The notes under the pieces were generated by a model. The model saw nothing but the letters and a program-made list of their open reading frames with translations, searched no databases and was not told where the DNA came from. A stretch of DNA of 64,000 nt. Source: an uncultured Eubacteriales bacterium. Lineage in GTDB: Bacteria; Bacillota; Clostridia; Christensenellales; Borkfalkiaceae. Below, in pieces: positions 33,385 to 41,671 of this stretch. The stretch lies in assembly GCA_900543915.1 (NCBI GenBank), contig UQTB01000001.1, forward strand, positions 70,392 to 134,391, read 5' to 3'. The position numbers and the translations under genes were made by a program. Positions within the stretch are counted from its first letter, which is position 1. Every line of letters begins with the position of its first letter.

Positions 33385-35778
33385 CTATCTCAGCGCCGCG
33401 CCGCACTCCTTCTGCAGCGCATTCAGTATATTCTTCATAATTCCGTCCACTTCCTCCACGTTGAGCGTGCGATCCTGCGCCTGGAAGATCAAATTGAACG
33501 CAAGGCTCTTCTTCCCTTCGCCGATCTGCGCCCCCCTGTAAAGATCAAAGAAGGATACGCTTTCGAGGCAATCCGTTCCGTTTGCCCGAATGCACTTTAC
33601 AAGGCTTCCGCAGTCGACCGCATCGTCGACGACCAAGGCCAAATCTCTGTCGACGGCGGGATACTTCGGCGCCGCTTTACAGAGGAACTTTTCGCAGCCG
33701 GAACGCATCATTTTTTCGCAGTAAAGCTCGCCGACGTAGACTCGCCCGTCAATTCCCGCCTTTTCGGCGACCAGCGGATGAAGTTCTCCGAAATAGCCGA
33801 CTGTCTCTCCTGCGACGGAAAGCGAAGCGGAGCGGGTCGGATGCAGGCATGCGGCAGAGCCCCGGACAAATTCGACGCACTTTCCCGTGCAAAACACGGA
33901 TATAAGCGATTCGATTACGCCCTTCAGCGTGAAAAAGTCCTCCTTTTCCCCGTAAACGCACAGGCTCAGCCGCTTTTCTTCGATTGGCAGCGCGCCATTC
34001 TCCTGCGGATGATAAACGCGGGCGAGCTCAAAAATACGCCCGTCCAGATTTCTGCGGTTCAGATTTTTCGCCGCAACGCGCACGACGGAAGGCAAAAGCG
34101 TCGTACGCATCACGCTTAAATCTTCGCCGAGCGGATTCTTAATCCTTACAAACTGATGTTCGTCTGAAGCCTTGTCGATGAAAAAATCGTCATATTCCCG
34201 CTCGGAGACAAACGAATACGTGATGATCTCGTGAAATCCCATTGCGCAGAGGGTCTCTTTCAGCGAATCTTCGCGCGCCTGTTCGGGCGTTTTTCCGCCC
34301 TTCGTAATTTTCCCGGCACTCATCAGATGGGATTCGATATGATCGTAACCGTATTCCCGAATCACCTCTTCCGCCAAATCGGGATAGTCCTCTATGTCTT
34401 CGCGATAGGGCGGAACCGTCACGCTGATCTCGTCGCCCCGCAGTTCCGTGACGAACCGGAGCCTTTCAAGAATCTCTCTAATCGTTTCCGCCGGAACCGA
34501 GATTCCCAGCACGCCGTTGATTTTGGAAATGGTCGTGTGTATTACTTTTTCGGTCAAAGCCGCGCCGAGATCATAGCGATCGCATGCGATCGTACCGCAA
34601 TGCAGCGCTTCGATCAGGTGCAGTGCGCGATTCATCGCGATTTCGCCCGTATAAGCGTCAATTCCCTTCTCAAAACGTGCGGAGGAATCGGAGGTCTGCC
34701 CCAATTTACGGGAAGTCTTTCTGACGTTGTCACGCGCAAATTTCGCCGCTTCCAAAACGATTTCTTCCGTACTCTTCTTGATCTCGCTGTTTAATCCGCC
34801 CATAATGCCGGCGAGCGCCACGGGCTTTGCCGCGTCGCAGATGACGAGATGATCGGAAGTCAGATCAAACGATTTTTCATCCAGGGTCACGATCTTTTCC
34901 CCTTCGCGCGCCCGCCTTACGACGATTTTTCTTCCCTCCAAATCGTTCAGATCGAAGGCGTGCATCGGCTGCCCCAATTCAAGCAGGACAAAATTCGTGA
35001 TGTCGACGATATTGTTGATTGAACGCAGTCCGGCGCTTGCAAGACGGCGTTTCATCCAAAGCGGAGAGGGCTCTATTTTTATGTCGCGCACATAATGGGA
35101 AATATAACGCGGACAAAGATCGGGCGCGCTGTTTTCCACGGTAATAACGGACGTCGTCTTTACGGCAGAATCGGCATGATAGGAAAGATCAGGCTCTTTT
35201 AACGGGCTGTTCAGTACCGCGGCTACTTCACGCGCTATCCCGAAAATACTCTGGCAATCCGGGCGGTTTGCCGTGACGTTGATATCGAAAATCACGTCGC
35301 CGATCCCCAGCATCTCTTTCACTTCCGCACCGAGCGGATAATTCTCCTTCAGAATCAAAATGCCGTCGACGCTTGCCCCCGGATAAAAGTCGTCCGTTAT
35401 GCCGAGCTCTTCCCCGCTGCAGAACATACCGTTGGAGGGAATGCCGCGCAATTCTCCGTCAAAAATGCGTTCTCCGTTATCCAGCGTAGCGCCGTTCAGT
35501 GCGACGGGGACCAAATCTCCCTCTGCAATGTTTTTAGCGCTTGTCACGATCTGCAGGAGGCCGTATTGTCCTGCGTCGATCTTCGTCACGCTGAGCTTGT
35601 CCGCATTCGGGTGCTTCTCGATATTCAGAATTTTCGCGACGACGATTTTATCGATATTTTTTCCCTTATACACGACTTCTTCCACTTCAAAGCCGCAGGA
35701 AAACAATTTTTCTTCCAGTTCTTTCTCCGTTACGCCGATATCGACATAGTCTTTCAACCAAGACAAAGGCACTTTCAT
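33385..35778 (-). CDS. pheT: Phenylalanyl-tRNA synthetase beta subunit
   Basis: A 797-residue beta chain. The start is MKVPLSWLKDYVDIG at 35778 with an upstream GGAGGAA; the open frame extends to 35835 but overlaps pheS. Domains in order: tRNA-binding EMAP-like domain (VAKILNIEKHPNADKLSV), B3/4 editing domain, B5 domain, catalytic-like core, and C-terminal anticodon-binding ferredoxin fold (AAPKYPAVDRDLALVVDD). It forms the alpha2-beta2 enzyme with PheS and removes misacylated Tyr. It lies 13 nt downstream of pheS, under T-box control. Confidence 0.96.
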   Translation of the reverse strand: MKVPLSWLKDYVDIGVTEKELEEKLFSCGFEVEEVVYKGKNIDKIVVAKILNIEKHPNADKLSVTKIDAGQYGLLQIVTSAKNIAEGDLVPVALNGATLDNGERIFDGELRGIPSNGMFCSGEELGITDDFYPGASVDGILILKENYPLGAEVKEMLGIGDVIFDINVTANRPDCQSIFGIAREVAAVLNSPLKEPDLSYHADSAVKTTSVITVENSAPDLCPRYISHYVRDIKIEPSPLWMKRRLASAGLRSINNIVDITNFVLLELGQPMHAFDLNDLEGRKIVVRRAREGEKIVTLDEKSFDLTSDHLVICDAAKPVALAGIMGGLNSEIKKSTEEIVLEAAKFARDNVRKTSRKLGQTSDSSARFEKGIDAYTGEIAMNRALHLIEALHCGTIACDRYDLGAALTEKVIHTTISKINGVLGISVPAETIREILERLRFVTELRGDEISVTVPPYREDIEDYPDLAEEVIREYGYDHIESHLMSAGKITKGGKTPEQAREDSLKETLCAMGFHEIITYSFVSEREYDDFFIDKASDEHQFVRIKNPLGEDLSVMRTTLLPSVVRVAAKNLNRRNLDGRIFELARVYHPQENGALPIEEKRLSLCVYGEKEDFFTLKGVIESLISVFCTGKCVEFVRGSAACLHPTRSASLSVAGETVGYFGELHPLVAEKAGIDGRVYVGELYCEKMMRSGCEKFLCKAAPKYPAVDRDLALVVDDAVDCGSLVKCIRANGTDCLESVSFFDLYRGAQIGEGKKSLAFNLIFQAQDRTLNVEEVDGIMKNILNALQKECGAALR

Positions 35779-35791
35779 TTCCGTCTTCCTC

Positions 35792-36817
35792 CTATTTTCT
35801 CCCGAACTGCTGCAAAAAGCGCGTGTTGTTTTCAAACAGCGTGCGAATATCCGGAACGCCGTATTTGATCATCGTAATCCGCTCGATCCCCAGGCCGAAT
35901 GCCAGACCGGAATAAACATCGGGATCGATCCCGCAGTTTTCCAGCACTCTGCGGTTTACAATGCCGGCCCCCAGAATTTCAATCCAGCCGGTCCCCTTGC
36001 ACAGTTTACAGCCCTTTCCGCGGCACTCCGTACAGCTGACGTCTACCTCTACGCTGGGTTCCGTAAACGGGAAATAAGAGGGCCTTAAGCGTATCTGCGT
36101 ATCTTCGTCGAATATCGTCTTGAAAAAAGCGTCCAGAAGCCCTTTCAGATCGCAGAGCGTAATCCCCTTGTCGACCACAAGCCCCTCGATCTGGTGAAAC
36201 ATCGGGGAATGAGATGCGTCGTCATCCGCGCGGTAGACGCGGCCGGGACTCAGAACCTTGATCGGAGGCTTTTTCGCCTCCATCGTGCGGATCTGTCCGG
36301 GTGAAGTGTGCGGGCGCAGCACGACGTTATCCGAAACGTAAAAAGTATCCTGCATATCTCTCGCGGGGTGATCCTTCGGGATATTGAGCGCCTGAAAGCA
36401 ATAATAATCATACTCGATCTCCGGCCCCTCAAAGATCTCAAATCCCATTCCGCAAAACGCGTCCAAAATCTGGTTCTTGACGATGTTGAGCGGATGCAGA
36501 TTGCCGACGGCAGCCTGTTTCCCCGGCAGCGTAATATCCAGCCTTTCCGCTTCGAAACGCGCTTCCATTTCGCGCTTTTTCAGAATCTGGTCGGTAGCCG
36601 TCAATTCCGCTTCGATTTCCGATTTCAGATCGTTGACGCGCTTGCCGAACGCCGCCCGCTCCTTGCCGGGGATATCTTTCATCCCTTTTAAAAGAGCCGT
36701 GATCTCTCCCGATTTTCCCAAAAACCTGACCCGCAATTCATTCAAGCCTTTTCTGTCGCGGAGTTTTTTGATTTCCTCCTTCGCGCGGTTCAGCAGTTCT
36801 TTGATCTTTTCCTGCAT
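35792..36817 (-). CDS. pheS: Phenylalanyl-tRNA synthetase alpha subunit
   Basis: A 341-residue class II synthetase subunit. An N-terminal coiled-coil arm (MQEKIKELLNRAKEEIKKLR) precedes the catalytic core with motif 2 (GRVYRADDDASHSPMFHQIE, normally GxxxRxDxxDATHxxxFHQ) and motif 3 (GLAFGLGIERITMIKYG); CTECRGKGCKLCKGTGW is a Cys cluster seen in several Clostridia. The true start is ATG 36817 with GGAGGAA; the frame upstream to 36898 lies in the T-box leader and is not translated. It charges tRNA-Phe, one copy of which is at 41728-41803. Confidence 0.96.
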   Translation of the reverse strand: MQEKIKELLNRAKEEIKKLRDRKGLNELRVRFLGKSGEITALLKGMKDIPGKERAAFGKRVNDLKSEIEAELTATDQILKKREMEARFEAERLDITLPGKQAAVGNLHPLNIVKNQILDAFCGMGFEIFEGPEIEYDYYCFQALNIPKDHPARDMQDTFYVSDNVVLRPHTSPGQIRTMEAKKPPIKVLSPGRVYRADDDASHSPMFHQIEGLVVDKGITLCDLKGLLDAFFKTIFDEDTQIRLRPSYFPFTEPSVEVDVSCTECRGKGCKLCKGTGWIEILGAGIVNRRVLENCGIDPDVYSGLAFGLGIERITMIKYGVPDIRTLFENNTRFLQQFGRK

Positions 36818-36829
36818 AATTCCTCCGAT

Positions 36830-37065
36830 AAAAAAAATACGCCCTATCACATAGGGCGAAAATTTCGCGATACCACCTAATTCACCTGCCGCCGGCAAGC
36901 CTTATTGAGCGATAACGGGGCAACCGCCGCAGCCTACTCAGCAGAATGCCGTTCGGTGCGGAACTCCAAAGGGAATAACGCGCGCATCCGTCGGAAAACC
37001 TTTCAGCCCACGAGTTTCCCTCTCTTGCACGGATGATTCGGCGCGTCTGTCTTTTTCATCGTTTT
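36830..37065 (-). promoter_or_regulatory. T-box riboswitch controlling pheST
   Basis: The - strand leader contains the T-box core AGGTGGTATCGCGA (36878-36865) next to an intrinsic terminator (stem CGCCCTAT/ATAGGGCG, 36858-36840, then eight U). A long structured stem I precedes it; a TTC (36963-36961, within GGAGTTCCGC) is the likely phenylalanine specifier codon. Uncharged tRNA-Phe would pair with the specifier and with the T-box bulge, favour the antiterminator and turn on pheST. Confidence 0.9.
36831..36858 (-). terminator. T-box terminator hairpin in the pheS leader
   Basis: An 8-bp stem (36840-36847 with 36851-36858) with a 3-nt loop is followed on the - strand by TATTTTTTTT, 14 nt before the pheS start. 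It is the regulated terminator of the T-box. Confidence 0.88.
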
Positions 37066-37071
37066 GTAATC

Positions 37072-37100
37072 ATTATAAAGAAAAAAAATGCGCTTGTCAA
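37072..37100 (-). promoter_or_regulatory. Sigma-A promoter of pheST
   Basis: On the - strand TTGACA (37100-37095), 17 bp, TATAAT (37077-37072); it begins 9 nt after the yunB stop codon. Confidence 0.88.
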
Positions 37101-37108
37101 ATCTTTTT

Positions 37109-37759
37109 TCAAGAGGAGGCGAAAATACTGTTATGCAGATAAAATTCGGGGACCTTCCCCACTATGACCGCCTCGCAAATCAGCACGCTGGTCTCAGAAC
37201 ACACCGTTTTTGTCCGCGTGGGAATCACGATGTCGGTTTCCGCACGGACGTTGAGATAGACGGAATGCCTCGTCTGATTGATCCCCGCCTCGTCGAACTC
37301 CGAATAAAACTGACACGTGACGTTTCCGATCGTCACGATATCGAGATAGATCTCTCTGCCGTATCCGGATAGAACGCGTATGCCGGAAAGCGTGCCGAGC
37401 GGCACAGGGAGCCCTTCTTCATAATACTCTCCCAGTTTTTCCTGCGCCGTATAGGCTACAAGACGGTTGATATAGTTGATTTTGACCGAATTTGCCGCGA
37501 GAAGCTGTATATCTCCGCTTTCGTTTCGGGTCACGGTGACGACGTCTTCATAATTGGTTTTGTCCTCCAAGGTCAAAAATACCGCCTGATTGACGGCAGT
37601 CGTCATGAGCGCATCGATCTTCGACTCGCTGATTTCGATTACAGACGAAACGATTTTATGATTGAAATAAAAATAGCCGGCAAGCAATATGCCGACTAAA
37701 ACAATCAAGCGGAAGATCCGTCTTTTTTTCGACTTTTTTCGGCGATAACTCTGATACAT
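37109..37759 (-). CDS. yunB: Sporulation protein YunB
   Basis: A 216-residue protein with a basic N-terminus (YRRKKSKKRRIFR), one membrane helix (LIVLVGILLAGYFYF) and a periplasm-like domain with the YunB features: AVNQAVFLTLED near the anchor, LVAYTAQEKLGEYYEEG, VPLGTLSG and a C-terminal VICEAVIVGKVPEFYL-type ending. In Bacillus it is expressed in the mother cell under sigma-E and needed for efficient sporulation. It lies 19 nt after spoVAE. No Shine-Dalgarno is visible; a TATAAT sits 6 nt before the ATG on the coding strand. Confidence 0.9.
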   Translation of the reverse strand: MYQSYRRKKSKKRRIFRLIVLVGILLAGYFYFNHKIVSSVIEISESKIDALMTTAVNQAVFLTLEDKTNYEDVVTVTRNESGDIQLLAANSVKINYINRLVAYTAQEKLGEYYEEGLPVPLGTLSGIRVLSGYGREIYLDIVTIGNVTCQFYSEFDEAGINQTRHSVYLNVRAETDIVIPTRTKTVCSETSVLICEAVIVGKVPEFYLHNSIFASS

Positions 37760-37778
37760 CGCTATATTATATCGCCGA

Positions 37779-38147
37779 TCAGTTCTTTTTAGACCTCGCT
37801 TTGAAAATCAGCGCGAAAAAATAACCGAAGACAATCGCCGCGGTGATTCCCGCCCCTGCCGCCGTGATTCCGCCCGTAATCGCCTTGAACAAGCTCTCTT
37901 TCGCTCCCTCCATTGCACCCTTTGCCAACAGATATCCAAATCCGGAAATCGGGACGGTAGCCCCCGCTCCAGCGAAATCGACCAGGTACTGATAAATGCC
38001 GAACGCCTGCAAAACGAGCCCCGACAGAAGAAAATAAACCAGAATTCTGCCCGAGGTCAGCTCTGTTAAATTGATGAGAATCTGCGCGACAGTGCATATT
38101 GCCCCGCCGACGACAAAAACCTTTACAAACATCCATACAATTTCCAT
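37779..38147 (-). CDS. spoVAE: Stage V sporulation protein AE
   Basis: A 122-residue membrane protein with four hydrophobic helices, starting VWMFVKVFVVGGAICTVAQILINL and containing GAGATVPISGFGYLLAKGAMEGA, the SpoVAE/SpoVAC core motif. Together with SpoVAC and SpoVAD it forms the channel that moves Ca-dipicolinate into the forespore and out again in germination. Its ATG directly follows the spoVAD stop (TAAATG), with GGAGGG ahead. Confidence 0.95.
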   Translation of the reverse strand: MEIVWMFVKVFVVGGAICTVAQILINLTELTSGRILVYFLLSGLVLQAFGIYQYLVDFAGAGATVPISGFGYLLAKGAMEGAKESLFKAITGGITAAGAGITAAIVFGYFFALIFKARSKKN

Positions 38148-39140
38148 TTATCCCTCCACCACCACGGCGTGAGCGACGCAGGGAATCGACTCCCCCTGCT
38201 GCGTGGTAATCGACGACAGCAGAGCGCCCGTAGCCATGAACAATACGCGTGAAAATTTTTTTTCGCACAGCTTTTTATAGATATAAGAATTGAAAACGAC
38301 GGCGCTGCATCCGGCTCCCGAGCCGCCCTGATATTCGTCCTCTTTGATGTTATAGATCAGTTCTCCGCAGTCGACGTGCTGTTTTTCGATGTCGTAGCCT
38401 TTTTCCCACACGAGATCTTTCAGGATCCGCGAACCGAACACGCCGAGGTCGCCCGTGATGATCAGATCGTAACAGTCCGGCGTTTCTCCCGATTCCCGGA
38501 AATGTGATACCAGCGTAGACATCGCCGCGGGCGCCATCGCCGCCCCCATGTTGTTTGCATCCGTCACGCCGTAATCCACCACTTTGCCGAAAGTCGCCAT
38601 CGTGATTTTCGGTCCCTGCCCGGCCGATGACAGGACGGCCGCACCGGCCCCCGTAACCGTCCACTGCGCTTGCGGCGGGCGGGTTGAACCGAGTTCCAAA
38701 GGATAGCGGTATTGCCGTTCTGCGGTCGAAAAATGGCTTCCTGTGGCGCAAACGACGTTATTCATATATCCGCCGTCGATCAGGGCGGCGCCGAGCGCCA
38801 GAGATTCACTCATCGTCGAACAGGCGTTATAGACGCCGATAAACGGAATGCTGTAATCGCGCGCGGCAAAGCTGGCGGAAATAATCTGATTCAGAAGATC
38901 TCCCGCGACGAGTGCGTCGATATCAGAAAACCGCTTCTTTGCATTTGAAATTGCATGGCCGATCGCAAAAGAGAGCATTTTGCACTCCGCTTTTTCAAAA
39001 GTCTTTTCTTCAAAACGATCGTCTTCTAAAACGGTGTCGATACAGCTGCCGACGCTGCCCTCTCCTTCCTTTGGACCGGCGATGGTATGCGTGCCGATGA
39101 TAACCGGTTTGTTTTTAAAATAAATCGTATGTTTTCCCAT
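38148..39140 (-). CDS. spoVAD: Stage V sporulation protein AD
   Basis: A 330-residue soluble protein of the thiolase/FabH-like fold that binds dipicolinic acid. Motifs: GSCIDTVLEDDRFEEKTFEKAE, a Cys in YNACSTMSESLALGA, ATGSHFSTAERQYRYPLE, RPPQAQWTVTGAGAAVLS and YQGGSGAGCSAVVFNSYI. Its start overlaps the spoVAC stop (ATGA, 39140) and its stop abuts spoVAE. It is part of the Ca-DPA transport complex of the spore inner membrane. Confidence 0.96.
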   Translation of the reverse strand: MGKHTIYFKNKPVIIGTHTIAGPKEGEGSVGSCIDTVLEDDRFEEKTFEKAECKMLSFAIGHAISNAKKRFSDIDALVAGDLLNQIISASFAARDYSIPFIGVYNACSTMSESLALGAALIDGGYMNNVVCATGSHFSTAERQYRYPLELGSTRPPQAQWTVTGAGAAVLSSAGQGPKITMATFGKVVDYGVTDANNMGAAMAPAAMSTLVSHFRESGETPDCYDLIITGDLGVFGSRILKDLVWEKGYDIEKQHVDCGELIYNIKEDEYQGGSGAGCSAVVFNSYIYKKLCEKKFSRVLFMATGALLSSITTQQGESIPCVAHAVVVEG

Positions 39141-39601
39141 CAGAATATCAAATGAATCAAATAGTATATCAGTCCGACCGCGACGCTGCCCGCCACGCCG
39201 AATACGATGATCGGCCCCGCAATGACGAACATTTTTGCCGCCAATCCGTAAATAAATCCCTCTGATTTAAATTCCATCGCAGGAGATACGACGGAATTTG
39301 CAAAACCGGTGATCGGCACAATCGATCCCCCTCCGGCATATTTGCCGATCCGGTCGTAAACGCCCAGCCCGGTCAGGAATGCGCCGAGAAAGATCATAAT
39401 GACAGAAACATAAGCCGCCAGCTCGTCTCCGGTCAGGCCCAGCCCGAATTCCAGCAAATAGCGGAATCCCTGACCGATACAGCAGATCACGCCGCCCACC
39501 CAGAACGAACGGAAAATCGACCGCAGTTCATGCGACCGCGGAGAAATCCGGGCAATATACTCATTATAATTCCGGTTATAGGTCTTGCTTTTGCCGGTCA
39601 T
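39140..39601 (-). CDS. spoVAC: Stage V sporulation protein AC
   Basis: A 153-residue membrane protein with about four helices (FWVGGVICCIGQGFRYLLEF, YVSVIMIFLGAFLTGLGVYD, GSIVPITGFANSVVSPAMEF, VIAGPIIVFGVAGSVAVGLI). SpoVAC forms a mechanosensitive channel and takes part in Ca-DPA uptake and release. It is the first gene of a minimal spoVAC-D-E set without spoVAA, AB, AEa or AF, as in many Clostridia. GGGAGGAG precedes the ATG; a sigma-F/G type promoter lies upstream. Confidence 0.95.
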   Translation of the reverse strand: MTGKSKTYNRNYNEYIARISPRSHELRSIFRSFWVGGVICCIGQGFRYLLEFGLGLTGDELAAYVSVIMIFLGAFLTGLGVYDRIGKYAGGGSIVPITGFANSVVSPAMEFKSEGFIYGLAAKMFVIAGPIIVFGVAGSVAVGLIYYLIHLIF

Positions 39602-39692
39602 TTCCGCTCCTCCCGTTTGGAAAAGGAGTTTACGACGCTCTCCCGTTCGGAGCTCGTCTTCAAATACTCAAAATCCTTGTTCTTCATATTGT

Positions 39693-39721
39693 TAATATGA
39701 ACCAATACGGCATTTTCATAC
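39693..39721 (-). promoter_or_regulatory. Sigma-G (or sigma-F) type promoter of spoVAC-D-E
   Basis: On the - strand GTATG (39721-39717), 17 bp, CATATTA (39699-39693). These fit the forespore consensus GHATR and CATNHTA. spoVA is a sigma-G operon in Bacillus. The expected transcription start is near 39686. Confidence 0.7.
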
Positions 39722-39722
39722 A

Positions 39723-39756
39723 AAAAAATACGGTCAAAATTTTAACCGTATTTTTT
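39723..39756 (-). terminator. Terminator overlapping the end of sigF
   Basis: AAAAAATACGGT (39723-39734) pairs with ACCGTATTTTTT (39745-39756) around a 10-nt loop; on the - strand the U-tract follows directly. The last codons and the stop of sigF are in the hairpin. It separates the spoIIA operon from spoVA. Confidence 0.8.
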
Positions 39757-40447
39757 CGAGAATTTTATTTTCCAGCCGGCTGATCTGCACCTGGGAGACG
39801 CCCATGTTTTCCGCGATCTCACTCTGCGTCTGATCCCTGAAATACCGAAGGATGATAATTTTCCTTTCCCGTTCGGGCAATCCCTCGATCAGAGCAGAAA
39901 GCTGTATCTTATCGATGAGATCTTCCGGAGATTCTTTTGACGGTATCTTGTCGATCAGCTCCAGGCTGCTGTCGTCTTCCCCTGCCTGATCAAACAGCGA
40001 AACGGGCATTCGGGCGGAATCCATCGCAATAACGACTTCATTCGGTTCTACGCCCATCTTTTCCGCAATATGCTCGATTGAGGGAGGCGCATTGTGCGCG
40101 GTCTGGTATTCATCGATATAGCGGTTGATTTTATTCGCCAATACCTTTAAGGTGCGGGAAACTTTGATCGCCCCGTTATCGCGCATATAACGCTTGATCT
40201 CTCCCACTACCATCGGAACGGTATAGGTGGAAAACTTTACGTTAAAACTTTCGTCGAAATTATTGATTGCCTTTAAAAAGCCGATGCAGGCAATCTGAAA
40301 TAAATCGTCATATTCCACTCCCTTATTGCGGAATCGCCTGATGATACTTTTCAGAAGCGGCGCGTTGCTCTCAAGAAGCTGCTGCTTTGCCTTTTCGTCT
40401 CCGTTTTTTGCCCTTCCTATGTAATAAATCGTCTCATCGCGCTCCAT
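39734..40447 (-). CDS. sigF: Forespore RNA polymerase sigma factor SigF (SpoIIAC)
   Basis: A 237-residue sigma-70 family factor. Region 2 (NKGVEYDDLFQIACIGFLKAINNF, KFSTYTVPMVVGEIKRYMRD) and region 4 (LPERERKIIILRYFRDQTQSEIAENMGVSQVQISRLE) are clear; KVSRTLK follows region 2.4. SigF and SigG are close paralogues; the position behind spoIIAA and spoIIAB identifies it as SigF, the first compartment-specific factor of the forespore. It starts 7 nt after spoIIAB. Confidence 0.93.
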   Translation of the reverse strand: MERDETIYYIGRAKNGDEKAKQQLLESNAPLLKSIIRRFRNKGVEYDDLFQIACIGFLKAINNFDESFNVKFSTYTVPMVVGEIKRYMRDNGAIKVSRTLKVLANKINRYIDEYQTAHNAPPSIEHIAEKMGVEPNEVVIAMDSARMPVSLFDQAGEDDSSLELIDKIPSKESPEDLIDKIQLSALIEGLPERERKIIILRYFRDQTQSEIAENMGVSQVQISRLENKILEKIRLKF

Positions 40448-40454
40448 AAGCCCC

Positions 40455-40886
40455 TCAACCGATGCAGGGGGAAATCGTCTTTTTCATGGAAATAACAGTG
40501 CCTTTGTTCTGCTCGGATTCTATCGTTACGTCTTCCATAAAAGACTGGATGATCGTAAATCCCATTCCCGACCGCTCTTCTTCCGGCCTGGTCGTGTAAA
40601 AGGGCTGAAGCGCCTCCTCCAGATTTTCGATTCCCACTCCGTTATCGGATATTTTGATATGTATCGCGTTGTCTTTGATTTCCGCTTCCATCGTCACAAT
40701 TCCTGGCGTATCGGGATAACCGTGAACAACGCAGTTTGTGACGGCTTCGCTGACGGCAGTCTTGATATCCGACAGCTCAGCGATCGAGGGATTCAACTGC
40801 AGACAGAAACAGGAAATGACGCTTCGCGCAAACGTCTCGTTTTGGGAGAGGGATAAAAATTCGATTTTCATTGCGTTATTTTCCAT
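40455..40886 (-). CDS. spoIIAB: Anti-sigma F factor SpoIIAB
   Basis: A 143-residue GHKL serine kinase. The N box is EAVTNCVVHGYPD, the G1 box DNGVGIENLEEA and the G2 box ERSGMGFTIIQSF. It binds and holds SigF inactive before septation and phosphorylates SpoIIAA. It lies between spoIIAA (12 nt) and sigF (7 nt) in the standard spoIIA order. Confidence 0.95.
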   Translation of the reverse strand: MENNAMKIEFLSLSQNETFARSVISCFCLQLNPSIAELSDIKTAVSEAVTNCVVHGYPDTPGIVTMEAEIKDNAIHIKISDNGVGIENLEEALQPFYTTRPEEERSGMGFTIIQSFMEDVTIESEQNKGTVISMKKTISPCIG

Positions 40887-40898
40887 AAGTTACCTCTA

Positions 40899-41207
40899 TC
40901 AATATTTCGGCATAATGCCGTACAACCCGGAAATTTCTATGATTTTTTCCACGTTTACCGAAGCGCCGGACAAAAACACCGGTATACCGAACCGCTTTAG
41001 TTTTTTATATCGTCCGATCAGCATTCCGATTCCCGTACTGTCCATAAACGATAAACCGGAAAGGTTAAAGACAAACCGCTTGATATTCAGGTTATCGTCG
41101 ATCAGGCGGTCAAGCTGATTTTTCGATTGCCCTGCAGAGTATTCATCCAGTTCCCCGTTGAGATATACCGTCATATTCCCGCCCGTATTTTTATACTTGA
41201 TGTCCAT
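40899..41207 (-). CDS. spoIIAA: Anti-sigma F factor antagonist SpoIIAA
   Basis: A 102-residue STAS-domain protein. The phosphorylatable Ser is in FMDSTGIGMLIGRYK, with FNLSGL before it and VFLSGAS after. Dephosphorylated SpoIIAA binds SpoIIAB and frees SigF. The start is taken as ATG 41207, ideally placed behind GAGGTGG; the GTG at 41216 in the same frame lies within that ribosome site. First gene of the operon; no clear sigma-H promoter was found upstream. Confidence 0.95.
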   Translation of the reverse strand: MDIKYKNTGGNMTVYLNGELDEYSAGQSKNQLDRLIDDNLNIKRFVFNLSGLSFMDSTGIGMLIGRYKKLKRFGIPVFLSGASVNVEKIIEISGLYGIMPKY

Positions 41208-41350
41208 AATTTCCACCTCGGAACCGTTAGTGATTTCAGTCTAGCACAAATAAAAAGCCGAAATTTAATCTTCTTTTAATTTCTGTGTTTTTTCTTGTCG
41301 AATCGGCAAAAAATAATTTATAAAATTTTGAAAATACCCTTGAAAAATCG

Positions 41351-41379
41351 TTGACTTTTTTTTCAAATTATTATATGAT
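41351..41379 (+). promoter_or_regulatory. Promoter of the tRNA cluster
   Basis: TTGACT (41351-41356), 17 bp, TATGAT (41374-41379), 25 bp before the tRNA-Pro gene. Confidence 0.65.
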
Positions 41380-41403
41380 ATACAAGCGTTGATCAAAAGA
41401 CAA

Positions 41404-41479
41404 CGGGGTGTAGCGCAGTTGGTAGCGCACGTGGTTTGGGACCATGGGGTCGGGAGTTCGAGTCTCTTCACCCCGACCA
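41404..41479 (+). tRNA. tRNA-Pro (anticodon TGG)
   Basis: Acceptor arms CGGGGTG/CACCCCG, anticodon loop TTTGGGA with TGG, T-arm with GTTCGAG, and encoded CCA. First gene of the four-tRNA cluster. Confidence 0.93.
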
Positions 41480-41497
41480 AAATCGCCAACGCGACAA

Positions 41498-41574
41498 GGG
41501 CCTTTAGCTCAGTTGGTTAGAGCGGTCGGCTCATAACCGATTGGTCCGCGGTTCGAGTCCGTGAAGGCCCACCA
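41498..41574 (+). tRNA. tRNA with CAT anticodon (Ile2 or elongator Met)
   Basis: Acceptor arms GGGCCTT/AAGGCCC, anticodon loop CTCATAA, encoded CCA. The body (CCTTTAGCTCAGTTGGTTAG) is close to Gram-positive tRNA-Ile2, whose C34 is changed to lysidine by TilS to read AUA; elongator Met cannot be excluded. It is not an initiator, since the acceptor has a G1-C72 pair. Confidence 0.88.
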
Positions 41575-41594
41575 ACATAACACCGCAATCAAAC

Positions 41595-41671
41595 GGCCCG
41601 GTAGTACAGATGGTTAGTACGCCAGCCTGTCACGCTGGAGGTCGAGGGTTCGAGCCCCTTCCGGGTCGCCA
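41595..41671 (+). tRNA. tRNA-Asp (anticodon GTC)
   Basis: Acceptor arms GGCCCGG/CCGGGTC (one G-U pair), anticodon loop CTGTCAC, discriminator G and encoded CCA. The D-stem is an unusual GTAC/GTAC pair. Confidence 0.93.

Noticed and set aside
36818..36898. N-terminal extension of pheS (MPAAGELGG...)
   Set aside because: It runs through the T-box core and terminator; PheS starts normally at 36817 behind GGAGGAA.
39598..39687. 29-codon minus-strand ORF (MKNKDFEYLK...) ending ATGA over the spoVAC start
   Set aside because: No ribosome site, and the inferred forespore transcription start (~39686) coincides with its ATG; it is more likely the untranslated leader of spoVAC.
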